NCBI RefSeq assembly: GCF_002013915.1
Contig: NZ_MBTF01000015.1
Coordinates: 1 to 64,000 of the forward strand
Source: Mucilaginibacter pedocola
GTDB lineage: Bacteria; Bacteroidota; Bacteroidia; Sphingobacteriales; Sphingobacteriaceae
DNA length: 64,000 bases
Reading direction: 5' to 3'
Made by a program: the position numbers and the translations under genes
Notes under the pieces: generated by a model
The model's database searches: none
What the model saw: only the letters and a program-made list of their open reading frames with translations
Told to the model about the DNA's origin: nothing
Shown: piece by piece, positions 26,394-35,275 of the stretch
Numbering within the stretch: the stretch's first letter is position 1
Layout: each line of letters starts with the position of its first letter

Positions 26394-26425
26394 AAAACCC
26401 CGGCTGATCGCTCAACCGCGGTTTT
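26394..26425 (-). terminator. dnaK terminator
   Basis: AAAACCCCGG (26394-26403) pairs with CCGCGGTTTT (26416-26425) with one mismatch; on the minus strand it is followed by TTTTGTTTTTT. It lies 26 bases after the dnaK stop. Confidence 0.75.
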
Positions 26426-26450
26426 TATTTGGATATTTATCCGAGGTGAA

Positions 26451-28349
26451 TTACTTCACTTCTTCAAAATCAACATCAGTTACGTTGTCGGCACCGTCGC
26501 CTTGTGGCTGCTGGCCGGCATCGCCCTGTGGTTGTTGGCCACCATCGGCAGATGCTTTGTACATATCTTCAGATGCAGCTGTCCATGCAGCGTTCAATTC
26601 TTCCTGTGCAGTTTCAATAGCTGCAAGGTCTTTTGCTGAATAAGCCGATTTCAGTTTTTCTAAGCCCGACTCGATAGCGCCTTTTTTATCAGCAGGTATC
26701 TTGTCGCCGTATTCTTTCAACTGTTTCTCGGTAGAGAAGATAAGGGCATCAGCACCGTTCAGTTTTTCAACTTCTTCTTTTGCTTTTTTGTCGGCATCAG
26801 CGTTTGCTTCAGCTTCGTCCTTCATCTTTTTGATCTCGGCATCAGTTAAGCCCGAAGAAGCTTCGATACGAATCTTTTGTTCTTTGCCGGTAGCTTTATC
26901 TTTTGCAGATACATGCAATATACCGTTGGCATCGATATCAAAAGTTACCTCTACCTGTGGCACGCCGCGAGGTGCTGGTGGGATGCCATCCAGGTGGAAA
27001 CGGCCGATGGTGCGGTTGCCCGAAGCCATTGGGCGCTCGCCCTGTAATATGTGGATCTCTACCGATGGCTGGTTATCGCTGGCAGTTGAGAAAGTTTCTG
27101 ATTTTTTGGTTGGGATAGTTGTGTTCGACTCGATCAGTTTGGTCATTACACCGCCCATGGTTTCGATACCCAATGATAGTGGGGTAACGTCTAATAGCAA
27201 CACATCTTTAACCTCACCGGTTAATACACCACCTTGTATAGCAGCACCGATAGCCACAACTTCGTCAGGGTTAACACCTTTTGAAGGCGATTTACCGAAG
27301 AATTTCTGAACGGCTTCCTGTATAGCAGGGATACGGGTAGAACCACCCACCAGGATGATCTCGTCGATATCTGAAGTGCTGTAGCCTGCATTTTTCAATG
27401 CTTTTTGGCAAGGGTCGATAGTACGTTTGATCAGGCTATCGGCCAACTGCTCAAATTTAGCACGGGTTAAAGTTTTAACCAAGTGCTTAGGGCCTTCGGC
27501 ACCGGCAGTAATGTATGGCAGGTTAATTTCGGTTTGCGTAGAGCTCGATAATTCGATCTTTGCTTTCTCAGCCGATTCTTTCAAGCGTTGCAGAGCCATT
27601 GGGTCTTTACGCAGGTCAACACCTTCGTCGCTTTTAAATTCGTCTGCCATCCAGTCGATAATTACCTGGTCAAAGTCGTCACCACCAAGGTGAGTATCAC
27701 CATCGGTAGATTTTACTTCGAATACGCCATCGCCAAGTTCCAATACAGATACGTCATGCGTACCACCACCGCAGTCGAACACAACGATCTTCATATCGCG
27801 GTGTGCTTTATCCAAACCGTAGGCAAGGGCAGCAGCAGTAGGCTCGTTAATGATACGGCGAACTTTAAGGCCAGCAATTTCACCGGCTTCTTTAGTAGCC
27901 TGGCGCTGAGCATCGTTAAAGTAAGCAGGAACGGTAATAACCGCCTCTGTTACTTCAGTACCCAAGAAATCTTCAGCAGTTTTCTTCATTTTCTGAAGGA
28001 TCATAGCCGAAATTTCTTGCGGAGTATATTTGCGGTCGCCAATTTCTACACGTGGGGTGTTGTTGTCACCTTTAACCACATTGTAAGGCACGCGCTCGGC
28101 TTCTTTAGTAACCTCGTTGTATTGGTTACCCATGAAGCGTTTGATAGAGTAAATAGTTTTAGTTGGGTTGGTGATAGCCTGACGTTTTGCAGGATCGCCA
28201 ACTTTACGTTCGCCATCGTTCACAAAAGCTACTACCGACGGCGTAGTACGTTTACCCTCGCTGTTAGCTATAACTACGGGCTCGTTACCCTCCATTACAG
28301 CAACGCAGGAGTTAGTTGTTCCTAAGTCGATTCCAATTATTTTTGACAT
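26451..28349 (-). CDS. dnaK: Molecular chaperone DnaK (Hsp70)
   Basis: Complete 632-residue Hsp70. The ATPase domain has IIGIDLGTTNSCVAVMEG at the N terminus, VPAYFNDAQRQATKEAG, the connect-type motifs IINEPTAAALAYG and VFDCGGGTHDVSVLE, and ILVGGSTRIPAIQ. The linker DVLLLDVTPLSLGIETMGG leads to the substrate-binding domain. The C terminus ends in a Gly/Gln-rich tail and DVDFEEVK, the typical Bacteroidota ending. dnaJ and grpE are not adjacent, as is common in this phylum. The long open frame on the opposite strand (27588-28325) is a codon-bias artefact. Confidence 0.98.
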   Translation of the reverse strand: MSKIIGIDLGTTNSCVAVMEGNEPVVIANSEGKRTTPSVVAFVNDGERKVGDPAKRQAITNPTKTIYSIKRFMGNQYNEVTKEAERVPYNVVKGDNNTPRVEIGDRKYTPQEISAMILQKMKKTAEDFLGTEVTEAVITVPAYFNDAQRQATKEAGEIAGLKVRRIINEPTAAALAYGLDKAHRDMKIVVFDCGGGTHDVSVLELGDGVFEVKSTDGDTHLGGDDFDQVIIDWMADEFKSDEGVDLRKDPMALQRLKESAEKAKIELSSSTQTEINLPYITAGAEGPKHLVKTLTRAKFEQLADSLIKRTIDPCQKALKNAGYSTSDIDEIILVGGSTRIPAIQEAVQKFFGKSPSKGVNPDEVVAIGAAIQGGVLTGEVKDVLLLDVTPLSLGIETMGGVMTKLIESNTTIPTKKSETFSTASDNQPSVEIHILQGERPMASGNRTIGRFHLDGIPPAPRGVPQVEVTFDIDANGILHVSAKDKATGKEQKIRIEASSGLTDAEIKKMKDEAEANADADKKAKEEVEKLNGADALIFSTEKQLKEYGDKIPADKKGAIESGLEKLKSAYSAKDLAAIETAQEELNAAWTAASEDMYKASADGGQQPQGDAGQQPQGDGADNVTDVDFEEVK

Positions 28350-28661
28350 ATTATTGATTGATTTTTTGTTATTAAGTATTGCTTACCAAGCCTAATTAAC
28401 AATGCCTGTGCCAATATGTATTTGGCAGAAAAAGATGTCGGTAATTGGCAGAAACCACTCAAAGCGTCAGAATGGGTGACTTTTCGGTGACAGGATGGCA
28501 GGGGAGGGAGAATGTGCGGGTGTGCAGATATGCGGATGTGCAGATGAAGAATAAATGTAGAGACGCAATACTTTGCGTCTCCGGGAGGACAGTCCACAAT
28601 GCGTGGGAGATTTGCATTGTGGCATTGCATACGGGAGACGCAAAGTATTGCGTCTCTACGG
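28350..28661. other. Upstream region of dnaK
   Basis: 312 bases. Near the dnaK start it is AT-rich (28350-28440) without a convincing Bacteroidota promoter. Bases 28450-28550 are G-rich with TGCAGATATGCGGATGTGCAG direct repeats, and 28557-28659 is a family D palindromic element belonging to the 3' side of the DoxX-like gene. No gene is seen. Confidence 0.6.
28557..28659. repeat. Family D palindromic element, copy D1
   Basis: The arm starting GTAGAGACGCAATACTTTGC (28557-28582) is inverted at 28633-28659, and each arm is itself a hairpin (GAGACGCAA/TTGCGTCTC). The loop holds CCACAATGCG and GCATTGTGG, a further inner pair. The element ends 2 bases from the stop codon of the DoxX-like gene. Confidence 0.85.
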
Positions 28662-29738
28662 TCAATTATTCACAGCAACCCTTTCCATCTCTATCTTCAA
28701 ATTCTTTCCACCCAATTTACCCACCAGCGTTTTCATTTCGCCGGTACCGGGTTCTATAGTGGCGGTAAGCGTGTCTTTCATCGTTTCGGGGAATTGGAAT
28801 TTTACGCTTACCTGTTTGGTTTGCGGGTTGTATTTGTACCTGCCGATAACTTTGTTGCGGTAGTCGGGGTAGCCTAAAACAAGGTCGTAGCGGTCGATGA
28901 AGATATGGGTGAGCACCGTGTCGTGGCAGGCGGCATTGGCCTGGTCAACGTTGTTTACCAGCGTGCGTTTTACATCGTATCTGCCGGTTATGTCGGTATA
29001 ATTGGTTGGATATTCGTGCATAGCCAGCGCAAGTGCCGGGATAAGGATGACCGATGCTTTTACTGCGTAGCTTAGCACTTTGCTGCGGAAATTGTAGAGA
29101 GGCGAGCTGCCTTTATCAACAAGGAAGAAAGCCACCAATCGGCGGTATTCCAGCAAGATGAGGTATATCACCACAAGTACCTCAACAACTACATATGCCT
29201 GCACTAGCAAATTGAGGTAATACATATCCAGCAGCATAATATTCAGCAGCATAGGCAGCAGCACAAAAGCGCCCACCAAGCGAGTTTTGCGGAACAGCAG
29301 CAGTACGCCGCCAAGTATTTCAATGCATGCGATAATATCAACCATAGAGTGGTAGCGCCCCATAAAGGCCCACATCAGCATTTCGTTGGGGATGGCGGTA
29401 AAAGGATCGTCCAGCATGCCTAGCGGAACATAAAATTGCAGGTGACAAAACTTTTGCCCGCCGAATACTACCATATCCATAGCCAGCGTATAGCGCACGG
29501 CGTTCTGCCAAAAGGCAGTGTAATTGGTAACATCGATAGTGCCTTTGGCGGCTTTGCTTTTCCAAACAAATATTAAACACCAAACGGTGAGCATGTAGCC
29601 GCCGGTGATACCGTATAGCAGCGGCGGCGCAATATTTTCGCCAACAGCAACACGGATGGCGCGGGTAAAAACAATAAAGCCTAAAAAGGCAGCAATAAAA
29701 GCCGCAAGGGCAAGGGGTGAAAAAGGTTTACGTTCCAT
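28662..29738 (-). CDS. DoxX-like polytopic membrane protein
   Basis: 358 residues with about seven hydrophobic segments in the first 240 (spans begin near 10, 42, 80, 120, 140, 160 and 230) and a soluble C-terminal beta-rich part (GRYDVKRTLVNNVDQANAAC and onward). The pattern of short spans with GGQKFCHLQFYVPLGMLDDP resembles DoxX-type proteins, but it is longer than the usual 130-150 residues, so the assignment is loose. It lies downstream of a membrane-type AraC regulator on the same strand, separated by a family D palindrome. Confidence 0.6.
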   Translation of the reverse strand: MERKPFSPLALAAFIAAFLGFIVFTRAIRVAVGENIAPPLLYGITGGYMLTVWCLIFVWKSKAAKGTIDVTNYTAFWQNAVRYTLAMDMVVFGGQKFCHLQFYVPLGMLDDPFTAIPNEMLMWAFMGRYHSMVDIIACIEILGGVLLLFRKTRLVGAFVLLPMLLNIMLLDMYYLNLLVQAYVVVEVLVVIYLILLEYRRLVAFFLVDKGSSPLYNFRSKVLSYAVKASVILIPALALAMHEYPTNYTDITGRYDVKRTLVNNVDQANAACHDTVLTHIFIDRYDLVLGYPDYRNKVIGRYKYNPQTKQVSVKFQFPETMKDTLTATIEPGTGEMKTLVGKLGGKNLKIEMERVAVNN

Positions 29739-29825
29739 AATACATTGTGGTTAGTTTATGGCACAATGTTAGGTTTTGGACGGGCGCGCGTCGTTCGGGA
29801 TTATCCAACGGGACACATTCCCGAT

Positions 29826-29916
29826 GTAGAGACGCAATACTTTGCGTCTCCCGTATGCAGATCCATAAAGCAAATCCGAAATTGTAGATCGGAGACGCAA
29901 GGTATTGCGTCTCTAC
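29826..29916. repeat. Family D palindromic element, copy D2
   Basis: The same GTAGAGACGCAATACTTTGC arm at 29826-29851, inverted at 29891-29916 with one change (AAGG for AAAG). It ends 1 base from the AraC-type gene's stop codon. Confidence 0.85.
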
Positions 29917-29917
29917 G

Positions 29918-31078
29918 TTAAGATTGCAGGGAAGGGTTGATGCCTTTATTTTGTTTCATAAACTCCCCCGGTGCCATACCTACCTGCGTTTTAAAAACGG
30001 TATTGAAGGTGGTTTTAGAACTAAAGCCGGCACTGTAGGCAATACCGAGGATGTTGAGGTGGCGGTGCTTATCAGACAGCATTAATTGTTTGGCTTCCTC
30101 TACCCGGTAGCCGTTTACAAAGCGGAAGAAGTTTTGGCCGATAACGTCGTTCAGCAAATACGAAAGATCATGTACCGACATATCGGCGGCTTCCGCCAGT
30201 TGGGGCAGGCTGAGTTCGTTATCCAGGTAGAGTTTTTCGGATGCCATCAACCCCTCCAGTTTATACTGCATTTGTAGGGCGTGCTCGTCGGCAAGGCGGG
30301 GTTTGGTAGATTTGGCTTTTTCGTCAGCTTCGGTTATTACCTCGGTAATGGCCTCCAGTTGGGCAATTTCGAAAGGGAAAACCTCTTTCTGCGCCAACGA
30401 ATAATAAAATATCACGAGGCTGCCCAACAGGTAACCTGCGGCAATAGCATCCGCGGATAATTGCACACCAAAGAAAATGGAAGCAAAGAACAGTGCCAGC
30501 ATCCCGCCGATACTCAGCAACAGGTATTTTAGCCAGTTAAGATTTACGGGAACAGTATCGGACGCTACAAACTGAATATGCTTTTGATGCTGCCTGAGGC
30601 GAACGAAGGACAATACCCAATAAACCAGCAATTGGATATTAATGCCCCAGCGCACTGTCATGGCCAAAACAAAGTTCGCTCCCGGCGATAGTTTAAAATG
30701 CCCGCCGATGAGCTGATACCCGGGAAAATACAACACCGGCACCATGTATAAAAAGAAAAGCGTGAAGGGGATGAAGTGGAGGTAGTCGGTACCTTTGAAT
30801 TTTTGCCCGGGTGTAGTGAACTGCACAATGGCCAAATAAAGCGCCGGCGCAATGGCAAAGCGCGAAAGCTCGTTAAAACCGATAACACGCGGGTAGCTAA
30901 ACTCGAGCCGGGCTTCATACAAAACCACATTACACAGCATGCAACCCACCGATGCAAAAAATACGCCGAGCCAGCGATTGGCAGGAATATTCACCTTGTG
31001 CGGGTTGAACAGCGCCACAAATGCCATCAGGAAAAAGCAATTGGTGGCGATGATATGCAGGATGAGTTCGGCCGTCAT
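29918..31078 (-). CDS. Membrane-anchored AraC family transcriptional regulator
   Basis: 386 residues. The N-terminal ~230 hold about seven predicted membrane spans (starting ELILHIIATNCFFLMAFVAL). An AraC-type DNA-binding domain follows (about 285-380: LSLPQLAEAADMSVHDLSYLLND, then LNILGIAYSAGFSSKTTFNTVF and the family tail GMAPGEFMKQ). This is the 7TM-HTH arrangement common in Bacteroidota, where the membrane part presumably senses an envelope signal. The DoxX-like gene immediately downstream is a plausible target or partner. Confidence 0.87.
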   Translation of the reverse strand: MTAELILHIIATNCFFLMAFVALFNPHKVNIPANRWLGVFFASVGCMLCNVVLYEARLEFSYPRVIGFNELSRFAIAPALYLAIVQFTTPGQKFKGTDYLHFIPFTLFFLYMVPVLYFPGYQLIGGHFKLSPGANFVLAMTVRWGINIQLLVYWVLSFVRLRQHQKHIQFVASDTVPVNLNWLKYLLLSIGGMLALFFASIFFGVQLSADAIAAGYLLGSLVIFYYSLAQKEVFPFEIAQLEAITEVITEADEKAKSTKPRLADEHALQMQYKLEGLMASEKLYLDNELSLPQLAEAADMSVHDLSYLLNDVIGQNFFRFVNGYRVEEAKQLMLSDKHRHLNILGIAYSAGFSSKTTFNTVFKTQVGMAPGEFMKQNKGINPSLQS

Positions 31079-31093
31079 GCCCTAAAATTACGA

Positions 31094-31187
31094 TTTTCGA
31101 TTTGAAGATGCGCTGATTTTAAATTGCGTGAAGAATTAGGTACTTGCCTCATTTTCAAATTTCCAAGTCGCCAAATTCACAAATTAT
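31094..31187. repeat. Family E degenerate repeat (ATTTGAAGATG...CATTTTCAAATT)
   Basis: GATTTGAAGATG near 31099 and CTCATTTTCAAATTTCC near 31150 form a loose inverted pair, with CCAAATTCACAAATT after it. A similar unit lies at 31950-32027 between the two acetyltransferase genes. AT-rich and non-coding. Confidence 0.5.
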
Positions 31188-31355
31188 TATATTTGTTCAA
31201 TTAAAATTACCGCCGCTGTTACTTAACGCATTAAACAGGCTATTACTGCCTGGAATTGTATAACGCCCGGCCTCCCAAAGGCTGACATTAAACCACCAAC
31301 AGGTGGGCAGATATTCTTTTGTTATATAATTGAAAATCAGAGTTTTTGAATTTCC

Positions 31356-31388
31356 ACATAGCGATGGGTTTCAAACCCATCGCTATGT
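31356..31388. repeat. Family A palindrome, copy A5
   Basis: 16-base arms ACATAGCGATGGGTTT around C31372, without a family B element nearby. It lies 40 bases before the start of the first GNAT gene, inside its likely 5' leader. Confidence 0.9.
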
Positions 31389-31428
31389 AAGGCATGAATT
31401 TTTCATCAACTCACAACACCCAAAAACC

Positions 31429-31947
31429 ATGTTCTACATAGAAAGCGAACGCTTAAAATTAATACCCTTAACACATAACCAATTAAAGCTACTGCACCAA
31501 AGCCGCCACAAAATGGAATTATCCATGGGGCTTACCCCATCAAACATGCTTATCGACCAAATTTGGCAAGATGAATTGGGCGATGCCATAGAAAACTGGT
31601 GCATCCCCAAAACGCTTGAACATCCGAATAACTGGATATGGTACAGCCTGTGGGAAGTGGTACTTAAAGACACTAACACCAGCATAGGTAGCTTCGGCTT
31701 GGGGCACCCCGACGAAAACGGCGAATCCATTACGGGCTACTCGCTCGACCGCAACCAACAAGGCAAAGGCTATGGTACTGAAGCCCTAAAACGCCTCTGC
31801 CAATGGGGCTTTGAAAACCCTGCTGTAAAAGTAATTTGGGCAGATACAGATGCGGATAACATGCCATCGATACGCATTTTACACAAAGTCGGCTTCGTAC
31901 AGCAGGGCGAGCGCGATGGCAGGCCGATGTTTAAGCTGTATAAGTAA
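31429..31947 (+). CDS. GNAT acetyltransferase (RimJ-like), copy 1
   Basis: 172 residues from ATG 31429 (MFYIESERLKLIPLTHNQL); the frame continues upstream through a family A palindrome, but that part is repeat-derived. GNAT features: the SIGSFGLGHPDENGESITGYSL strands and the acetyl-CoA loop RNQQGKGYGTEALKRL (Q/R-x-x-G-x-G/A), then SIRILHKVGFVQQGER. The fold matches RimJ/RimL-type enzymes that acetylate protein N termini or small amines; the substrate is unknown. The gene at 32082 is a clear paralogue, so this is a tandem duplication. Confidence 0.88.
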   Translation: MFYIESERLKLIPLTHNQLKLLHQSRHKMELSMGLTPSNMLIDQIWQDELGDAIENWCIPKTLEHPNNWIWYSLWEVVLKDTNTSIGSFGLGHPDENGESITGYSLDRNQQGKGYGTEALKRLCQWGFENPAVKVIWADTDADNMPSIRILHKVGFVQQGERDGRPMFKLYK

Positions 31948-31949
31948 TT

Positions 31950-32027
31950 GTGAATTTGAAGATGAGGTGATTTGACAATAGCATCATGCATTTTCAGATC
32001 TTCAAATTGCCAAATTTTCAAATCGAA
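31950..32027. repeat. Family E degenerate repeat, second copy
   Basis: GTGAATTTGAAGATGAGG and GATCTTCAAATTGCC with TTTTCAAATCG form an imperfect inverted arrangement in the gap between the tandem acetyltransferase genes. Nothing coding is seen. Confidence 0.5.
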
Positions 32028-32081
32028 CTGTCACACATTCTTTATCGGCGATGTCCTGATAATATAAACTAAAATTTGAGC

Positions 32082-32603
32082 ATGTTTTATATCGAATCGG
32101 AACGGTTGAAACTGATACCGTTAAAATATACCGAGCTTTTGCTGCTCCGCGAAAGCCGCGACAAAATGGAGCAGGCAATGGGCTTCATGCCATCCAACAT
32201 GGTAATGGACCAATTTTACCTCGATGAACTGAACGACGCGCTGGATAACTTTTGGTTGCCTAATAGCCTGTTGTACCCCTACAAATACGAGTGGTACACC
32301 AACTGGGAGATCGTGAACAAACAAACCAACGCCAGCGTGGGCGGTATCGGCTTTGCCGGCCAGCCTAACGAGGAAGGGGAAGTAGTTACCGGCTACTGCA
32401 TTTGCCAAACCCAGCAGGGCAAAGGCTATGGCACCGAAGCCTTGCGCGCTATAACCAACTGGGCCTTTACCAGCCCCGATGTTACGCGTGTATCTGCAGA
32501 AACTGCCGTTGATAATTACTCATCCATGAAAATGCTGAAGAAAGCAGGTTTTGAACAAACGGGAGTGAATGAGGATATGGCGATGTTCTCGATGGTGAGG
32601 TGA
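32082..32603 (+). CDS. GNAT acetyltransferase (RimJ-like), copy 2
   Basis: 173 residues from ATG 32082. The beginning MFYIESERLKLIPLKYTEL is almost identical to copy 1, while later parts have diverged, as expected for an older tandem duplication. The acetyl-CoA motif reads QTQQGKGYGTEALRAI and is followed by SSMKMLKKAGFEQTGV. The two genes are separated by 134 bases with a family E repeat, so each may have its own promoter. Confidence 0.88.
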   Translation: MFYIESERLKLIPLKYTELLLLRESRDKMEQAMGFMPSNMVMDQFYLDELNDALDNFWLPNSLLYPYKYEWYTNWEIVNKQTNASVGGIGFAGQPNEEGEVVTGYCICQTQQGKGYGTEALRAITNWAFTSPDVTRVSAETAVDNYSSMKMLKKAGFEQTGVNEDMAMFSMVR

Positions 32604-32613
32604 TAAACTCCAT

Positions 32614-32773
32614 TTAACCACAGAGGCCGCAGAGGTTGCGCGGAGGTTCACAGAGAGCTTTGCAAACGGGTTAAGAGTTTTTTCTTTGCGGCTTAGCGTC
32701 TTTGCGTGAGTTACTTTATCGCATGCCAGGCTCTGTGCCCCTCTGCGTAAAACTCTGTGTACTCTGTGGTTAA
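32614..32773. repeat. Family F repeat (TTAACCACAGAG...CTCTGTGGTTAA)
   Basis: Perfect 12-base ends 32614-32625 and 32762-32773; the interior is built of CAGAGG, TTTGCG and CTCTGTG units. Another copy lies at 44957-45126. It occupies the convergent gap between the GNAT and LytT genes. Confidence 0.8.
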
Positions 32774-32785
32774 CTGAAGCTAAAC

Positions 32786-33505
32786 CTAAACCGCCTGTTT
32801 CAATTTCCTTTGTACATCCTGCTTGTAGTTCCTGCCGATGGGGAGTTCGTGCCCGTTAATATCGATACTGTAAGAATAAAAAGAATCTATTTTAGCTATG
32901 GCTACCATGAACGAGCGGTGGATGCGCACGAATTTGCTTTCGGGCAGCATCTCTTCCAGCAGGCTTATTTTTTGTTTGGTGATGTATACCTGGTCGCGGG
33001 TTACCACTTTTACGTAATCGCGCAGGCTCTCTATCCATAAAATATCGCTGATGTTTACTTTGATGGTTTTACGGTCAACCTTCAGGTAAATGAATGCTTC
33101 GCGGTCGCTCACCGGGGTTTCGTAGGCCACTACAGGTTTGCTGCGGGTGTCGGTTTGCTGGTGGACTTTATCAATGGCGCGCAAAAACCTGTCGAACGGG
33201 ATGGGTTTCATCAGGTAGTCTACCGCATTTAGTTCAAAACCCTCTAAAGCGTATTCGCTGTAGGCCGTCGTGAATATTACCTTGGGCGGATTTTTCAGGC
33301 TGCGCAACAGGTCGGTGCCATTTATGCCGGGCATTTTTATATCCAGAAACATCAGGTCGATAGTTTTTTGCTGCAGCAACTGGAAAGCCTGTATGGCATC
33401 CGTACATTTGGCCACTACCTCCATCTGCGTAAACACCGCCAGGTATTTCTCTATCACCTCAATGGCGTAGGGCTCATCGTCAACTATCAAAACGCGCGTT
33501 TTCAT
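32786..33505 (-). CDS. LytT-type response regulator (REC-LytTR)
   Basis: 239 residues. The receiver domain has the acidic pair in IVDDEPYAIEV, the phosphoacceptor Asp in DLMFLDIKMPGINGTDLL (about residue 54), and FTTAYSEYALEGF with the conserved Thr. The LytTR DNA-binding domain (about 130-235) contains YLKVDRKTIKVNISDILWIESLRDYVKV and FVRIHRSFMVAI. It overlaps the kinase gene by 4 bases. Together they form a LytS/LytT-type two-component system; targets are not evident. Confidence 0.95.
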   Translation of the reverse strand: MKTRVLIVDDEPYAIEVIEKYLAVFTQMEVVAKCTDAIQAFQLLQQKTIDLMFLDIKMPGINGTDLLRSLKNPPKVIFTTAYSEYALEGFELNAVDYLMKPIPFDRFLRAIDKVHQQTDTRSKPVVAYETPVSDREAFIYLKVDRKTIKVNISDILWIESLRDYVKVVTRDQVYITKQKISLLEEMLPESKFVRIHRSFMVAIAKIDSFYSYSIDINGHELPIGRNYKQDVQRKLKQAV

Positions 33506-34635
33506 GCTGTGGCCAATTGTGTTTCGGGTTGAGGGTGCGGTTGTGCAAGCGGTATCACTTTCAGGTCGAGGTCGAGCACTATCAAGTAGGTATCTTCCTC
33601 GTCCATTATTTTCAGGTTAGATATACCGGGGTACAGTAATTCCAGCCTTTTCACTACGTTCTGCAAACCTAATCCATGCGCTTCGGCTACCTCGCTCTGG
33701 GCTTGTTTTATCGGGTTGCTGTTGGCTACCTTCAGTTTCAGGCTTTCGCCTTTTACCGTAATATCAATAGTCACCCATACCTGCCCCATAGTTTCGCCGG
33801 CACCATGTTTAAAGGCATTCTCGATAAAGGGTAGCAGCAGCAAGGGGGCGATGAATTTGTTTTTGAGGTTGCCGGAGATATTGAACGATAGGTCGATGCG
33901 TTCTTCGTATCGCAGTTGTTCCAGCTTTACATATTGCTGCATCATAAATACCTCTTTTTCCAGCGGGACGTGGGCAGTATTGCATTCGTAAAGCATGTAA
34001 CGCAACAAGCCCGATAGCCCCAATATTACCTGCGGCGATTTGGGTGAGTTGTTGAGGCTGAGCGCATACAGGTTGTTCAATGTATTAAACAAAAAATGTG
34101 GGTGCACTTGAGCCTTCAAAGCGTTCAACTCCGCCTCCAGCGCCCATTGCTTGCGTTCTTGCCATACTTTAAAAAGTTTAATGGAAAGCACAAAGCCGAT
34201 GGTGAGGTTGGTACCCTTTAGCGCATTGATGAACAGCGGGAAATCGAACAGCATCGTAAGGAAGGGGCGGGTATTGTCGCGAATATAACCCGGGTCGTCG
34301 GCGTAACCGTTTTCTATCAGGTACCTTATCACAAAATGCAGCCCTATAGCCCGGCTGATAAATGCCGAAATAAATGCCAGTGGTACAAAAAGCAAAATGA
34401 ATGTGAAGTATCTGCCTGCAAATAAGTACCGTGGAACCAGCCAGTATGCAATAGCATAATAATAGGCTATTTGTACCGGCATATAGAAAAGGTTGTTGCG
34501 AAACGACAGGAACCAGTTGATTTGCACGGCATACAGGCTGGTTACCACAATGGATACGCCGAACCAGAACAGGATATGCTGCACCACCCTGGGTAACTTA
34601 ACATCTTGAAAAGGAAGCCTTACCGCCATATACAT
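33502..34635 (-). CDS. LytS-type sensor histidine kinase
   Basis: 377 residues. About four membrane spans occupy residues 15-165. The His_kinase dimerisation motif is LKAQVHPHFLFNTLNNLYALSL with the phospho-accepting His near residue 200. The ATP-binding part carries PLLLLPFIENAFKHGAGE (N box) and GLGLQNVVKRLELLYP (G box). It has no large periplasmic sensor, so the signal is presumably sensed in or near the membrane. It is co-transcribed with the LytT gene through a 4-base overlap; a second ATG lies two codons downstream. Confidence 0.93.
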   Translation of the reverse strand: MYMAVRLPFQDVKLPRVVQHILFWFGVSIVVTSLYAVQINWFLSFRNNLFYMPVQIAYYYAIAYWLVPRYLFAGRYFTFILLFVPLAFISAFISRAIGLHFVIRYLIENGYADDPGYIRDNTRPFLTMLFDFPLFINALKGTNLTIGFVLSIKLFKVWQERKQWALEAELNALKAQVHPHFLFNTLNNLYALSLNNSPKSPQVILGLSGLLRYMLYECNTAHVPLEKEVFMMQQYVKLEQLRYEERIDLSFNISGNLKNKFIAPLLLLPFIENAFKHGAGETMGQVWVTIDITVKGESLKLKVANSNPIKQAQSEVAEAHGLGLQNVVKRLELLYPGISNLKIMDEEDTYLIVLDLDLKVIPLAQPHPQPETQLATA

Positions 34636-34873
34636 TTAACAAAAGTAGCCTATTGGTAACAAATGTTGCATGGGCTACAACCATTATCGACGAACAACAT
34701 CGTTTCGCACACCAACTGCATAAATATGCCTGCGAATGTGCCGTTTTGGTGTATAGACGTACTTTATACGCCTTATGTTACTGCCTGCATGCTAACAATA
34801 GCTATAAATCGCCTTTGATTTTTAGTGAATTGTATAGGCTATACTTTAGCATCATCATTTAAAAATAACAACC

Positions 34874-35194
34874 ATGAAAAATTTTATCATAACAGCCTTA
34901 TTAGTTGCAGCAACCAGTGTAGGCGCATTAGCACAAAACAACAAACCGGTAAACCATGGCTTTTGGGTTGCCGAAAGCAATACCGAGAACCGCAGCACAC
35001 AAACCATCCGTTTTTATAACGATGATGCCAAGCTGATATATGAGGTAGCTATTTACGGCAAACTGGACGTCCGCAAAAAGAAGAACCAGGAAGCCCTTAC
35101 CGAACTATGCAACAAACTGCACGAACGCAGAGACTACGCCGCAAACATTGATAGCGCACGGTTGGTAACCGCCGCTTTGAATGTGAAGCAATAA
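34874..35194 (+). CDS. Small secreted protein of unknown function
   Basis: 106 residues with a clean signal peptide (MKNFIITALLVAATSVGALAQ, cleavage about 20/21). The mature part of about 85 residues contains FWVAESNTENRSTQTIRFYND and a Lys/Arg-rich middle (KLDVRKKKNQEAL). It looks periplasmic; no family recognised. It is a stand-alone gene with its own terminator at 35221. Confidence 0.75.
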   Translation: MKNFIITALLVAATSVGALAQNNKPVNHGFWVAESNTENRSTQTIRFYNDDAKLIYEVAIYGKLDVRKKKNQEALTELCNKLHERRDYAANIDSARLVTAALNVKQ

Positions 35195-35220
35195 AGAGTG
35201 TTTTTTTAATTTTGTTAAGT

Positions 35221-35256
35221 ACAAGGGCGGGCGCGAGGCTTGCCCTTGTTTGTTTA
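35221..35256 (+). terminator. Intrinsic terminator after the small secreted protein
   Basis: ACAAGGGC (35221-35228) pairs with GCCCTTGT (35242-35249), followed by TTGTTTAAA. It lies 27 bases past the stop. Confidence 0.75.
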
Positions 35257-35275
35257 AAACATCCCCAATAAGCGA

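Larger units (their letters stand above)
26008..26450. other. 443-base intergenic region built of repeats
   Basis: Between the dehydrogenase and dnaK stops lie, in order, a GC-rich inverted repeat (26024-26099), a family A palindrome split into halves (26105-26125 and 26364-26384) with a family B element between them (26175-26310), and the dnaK terminator (26394-26425). No protein-like frame is present; the short minus-strand frame at 26110-26322 is repeat-derived. Confidence 0.8.

Noticed and set aside
27588..28325. A 245-codon open frame antisense to dnaK
   Set aside because: Long antisense frames on dnaK are a known consequence of its codon usage; the translation shows no domain and the start has no supporting signal.
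28398..28413. Sigma-54-like sequence TGGCACAGGCATTGTT on the minus strand upstream of dnaK
   Set aside because: The -12 element should read GC but has GT, and no enhancer-binding activator gene is nearby; a chance match is more likely.
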